From the NCBI GenBank assembly GCA_035695045.1, contig DASSEX010000032.1, positions 1 through 6,883 on the forward strand: a stretch of DNA of 6,883 bases, given 5' to 3'. The notes under the pieces are model-generated. The model was not told the origin of the DNA and made no database searches. It saw nothing but the letters and a program-made list of their open reading frames with translations. Positions 6,332 through 6,883 of the stretch are shown here, piece by piece; the first letter of the stretch is position 1, and every line of letters begins with the position of its first letter. The stretch is from DASSKP01 sp035695045. Its GTDB lineage: Bacteria > Actinomycetota > Actinomycetes > JAFAQI01. The translations under genes were made by a program, and so were the position numbers.

Positions 6332-6867
6332 TCGGCGATACTCGCAGCGTGGTCGAGGACATGCAGGACGAGCGACGTAGCGAGCCGGCGTATGCGCTGG
6401 GCGAGCGGGAGATGCTCGAGGAGTGGCTGGAGTTCCACCGCACCACCTTGCTGCTGAAGTGCGAGGGGCTCGACGACCACGGCCGCAAGGCGCGCCCCGT
6501 CGCGACCTCCAACCTGTCCCTGCACGGCTTGGTCCGGCACATGGCGGAGGTGGAGCGCAACTGGTTCCAGCGGGTGCTGCTCCGGGAGCCCGAGATTCCG
6601 GCGATCTGGTACGACCCGCAGGTCGAGGACAGCGAGCTCGTCCCGCTCGACGACGCCGACTGGGAAGCCGACCTGGCGATCTGGCGCGAGGAGTGTGAGC
6701 GGAGCCGGCGCGCTGCCGCGGGCCGGGGCCTCGACGACTCGGGGTTGCGTCGCGGCGAGGAGGTGTCGCTGCGGTGGATCTACACGCACATGATCGAGGA
6801 GTACGCCCGGCACAACGGGCACGCCGACCTCATCCGCGAGCTCGTGGACGGCGCGGTCGGCTGGTGA
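6328..6867 (+). CDS. DinB-like / DUF664 family protein
   Basis: A 179-residue, mostly helical protein of the DinB/YfiT-like four-helix superfamily, DUF664 group. It shows EREMLEEWLEFHRTTLL (26-42), the LHGLVRHMAEVERNWF helix (65-80) and the terminal YTHMIEEYARHNGHADLIRE block (152-171). His71, His154, His162 and His165 are candidate metal ligands. Members of this superfamily are metal-dependent, and some act as thiol S-transferases or isomerases using mycothiol or bacillithiol; whether this one does is inference. GTG 6328 overlaps the methyltransferase stop as GTGA and is used here. Homologues, as I recall, begin closer to RRSEP, so GTG 6349 or ATG 6361 may be the true start. A -10-like GATACT (6337-6342) precedes GTG 6349. 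The gene ends 16 bases before the window edge. Confidence 0.83.
   Translation: MIGDTRSVVEDMQDERRSEPAYALGEREMLEEWLEFHRTTLLLKCEGLDDHGRKARPVATSNLSLHGLVRHMAEVERNWFQRVLLREPEIPAIWYDPQVEDSELVPLDDADWEADLAIWREECERSRRAAAGRGLDDSGLRRGEEVSLRWIYTHMIEEYARHNGHADLIRELVDGAVGW
6337..6342 (+). promoter_or_regulatory. Possible internal -10 element before the DinB-like gene
   Basis: GATACT matches four of six bases of TATAAT and ends six bases before an in-frame GTG (6349). This is the same geometry as the TAGACT before the metH TTG. It could give a leaderless, shorter DinB transcript independent of the operon. The first base departs from TANNNT and no -35 is evident, so this is weak. Confidence 0.25.
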
Positions 6868-6883
6868 CGCGCTGCGCCTGCTT

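Noticed and set aside
6868..6883. Terminator after the DinB-like gene
   Set aside because: Only 16 bases remain, with no complete hairpin and no T-run; the sequence is cut before one could be judged.

Overview
The window is GC-rich throughout (roughly 70% by eye). Third codon positions are strongly G/C-biased, GTG and TTG serve as starts, and genes overlap at their stop/start codons. With the protein families present, this points to a high-GC Gram-positive bacterium (Actinomycetota). I cannot name a genus.

The layout is two divergent gene sets separated by a 91-base control region (1449-1539). Leftward, on the minus strand, runs a universal stress protein (984-1448), then an alpha/beta-hydrolase (34-978) five bases downstream. 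The first codons of a third gene follow (1-37); its GTG start overlaps the hydrolase stop and has a perfect AGGAGG in front of it. Its few visible residues suggest a PAC2-family protein.

Rightward, on the plus strand, is a complete cobalamin-dependent methionine synthase, metH (1540-5025). It has all four functional modules and intact zinc, B12 and AdoMet signatures. Behind it are a HAD-family phosphatase (5022-5672), a small SAM-methyltransferase-like protein (5669-6331) and a DinB/DUF664-type protein (6328-6867). Each of the three junctions is a four-base ATGA or GTGA overlap, so the four genes probably form one translationally coupled operon. MetH makes methionine, the precursor of AdoMet, which the methyltransferase-like protein would use. 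The targets of the HAD, methyltransferase and DinB proteins cannot be read from sequence.

The control region holds a TAGACT -10-like element seven bases before the metH TTG start and no ribosome binding site there, so metH may be translated from a leaderless transcript. No RNA genes, mobile elements, CRISPR arrays, convincing riboswitches or terminators are seen. Most of the window is ordinary housekeeping sequence. The points worth a second look are the leaderless TTG start, the coupled accessory genes behind metH, a lone TTA codon in the HAD gene and the non-standard methyltransferase motif.
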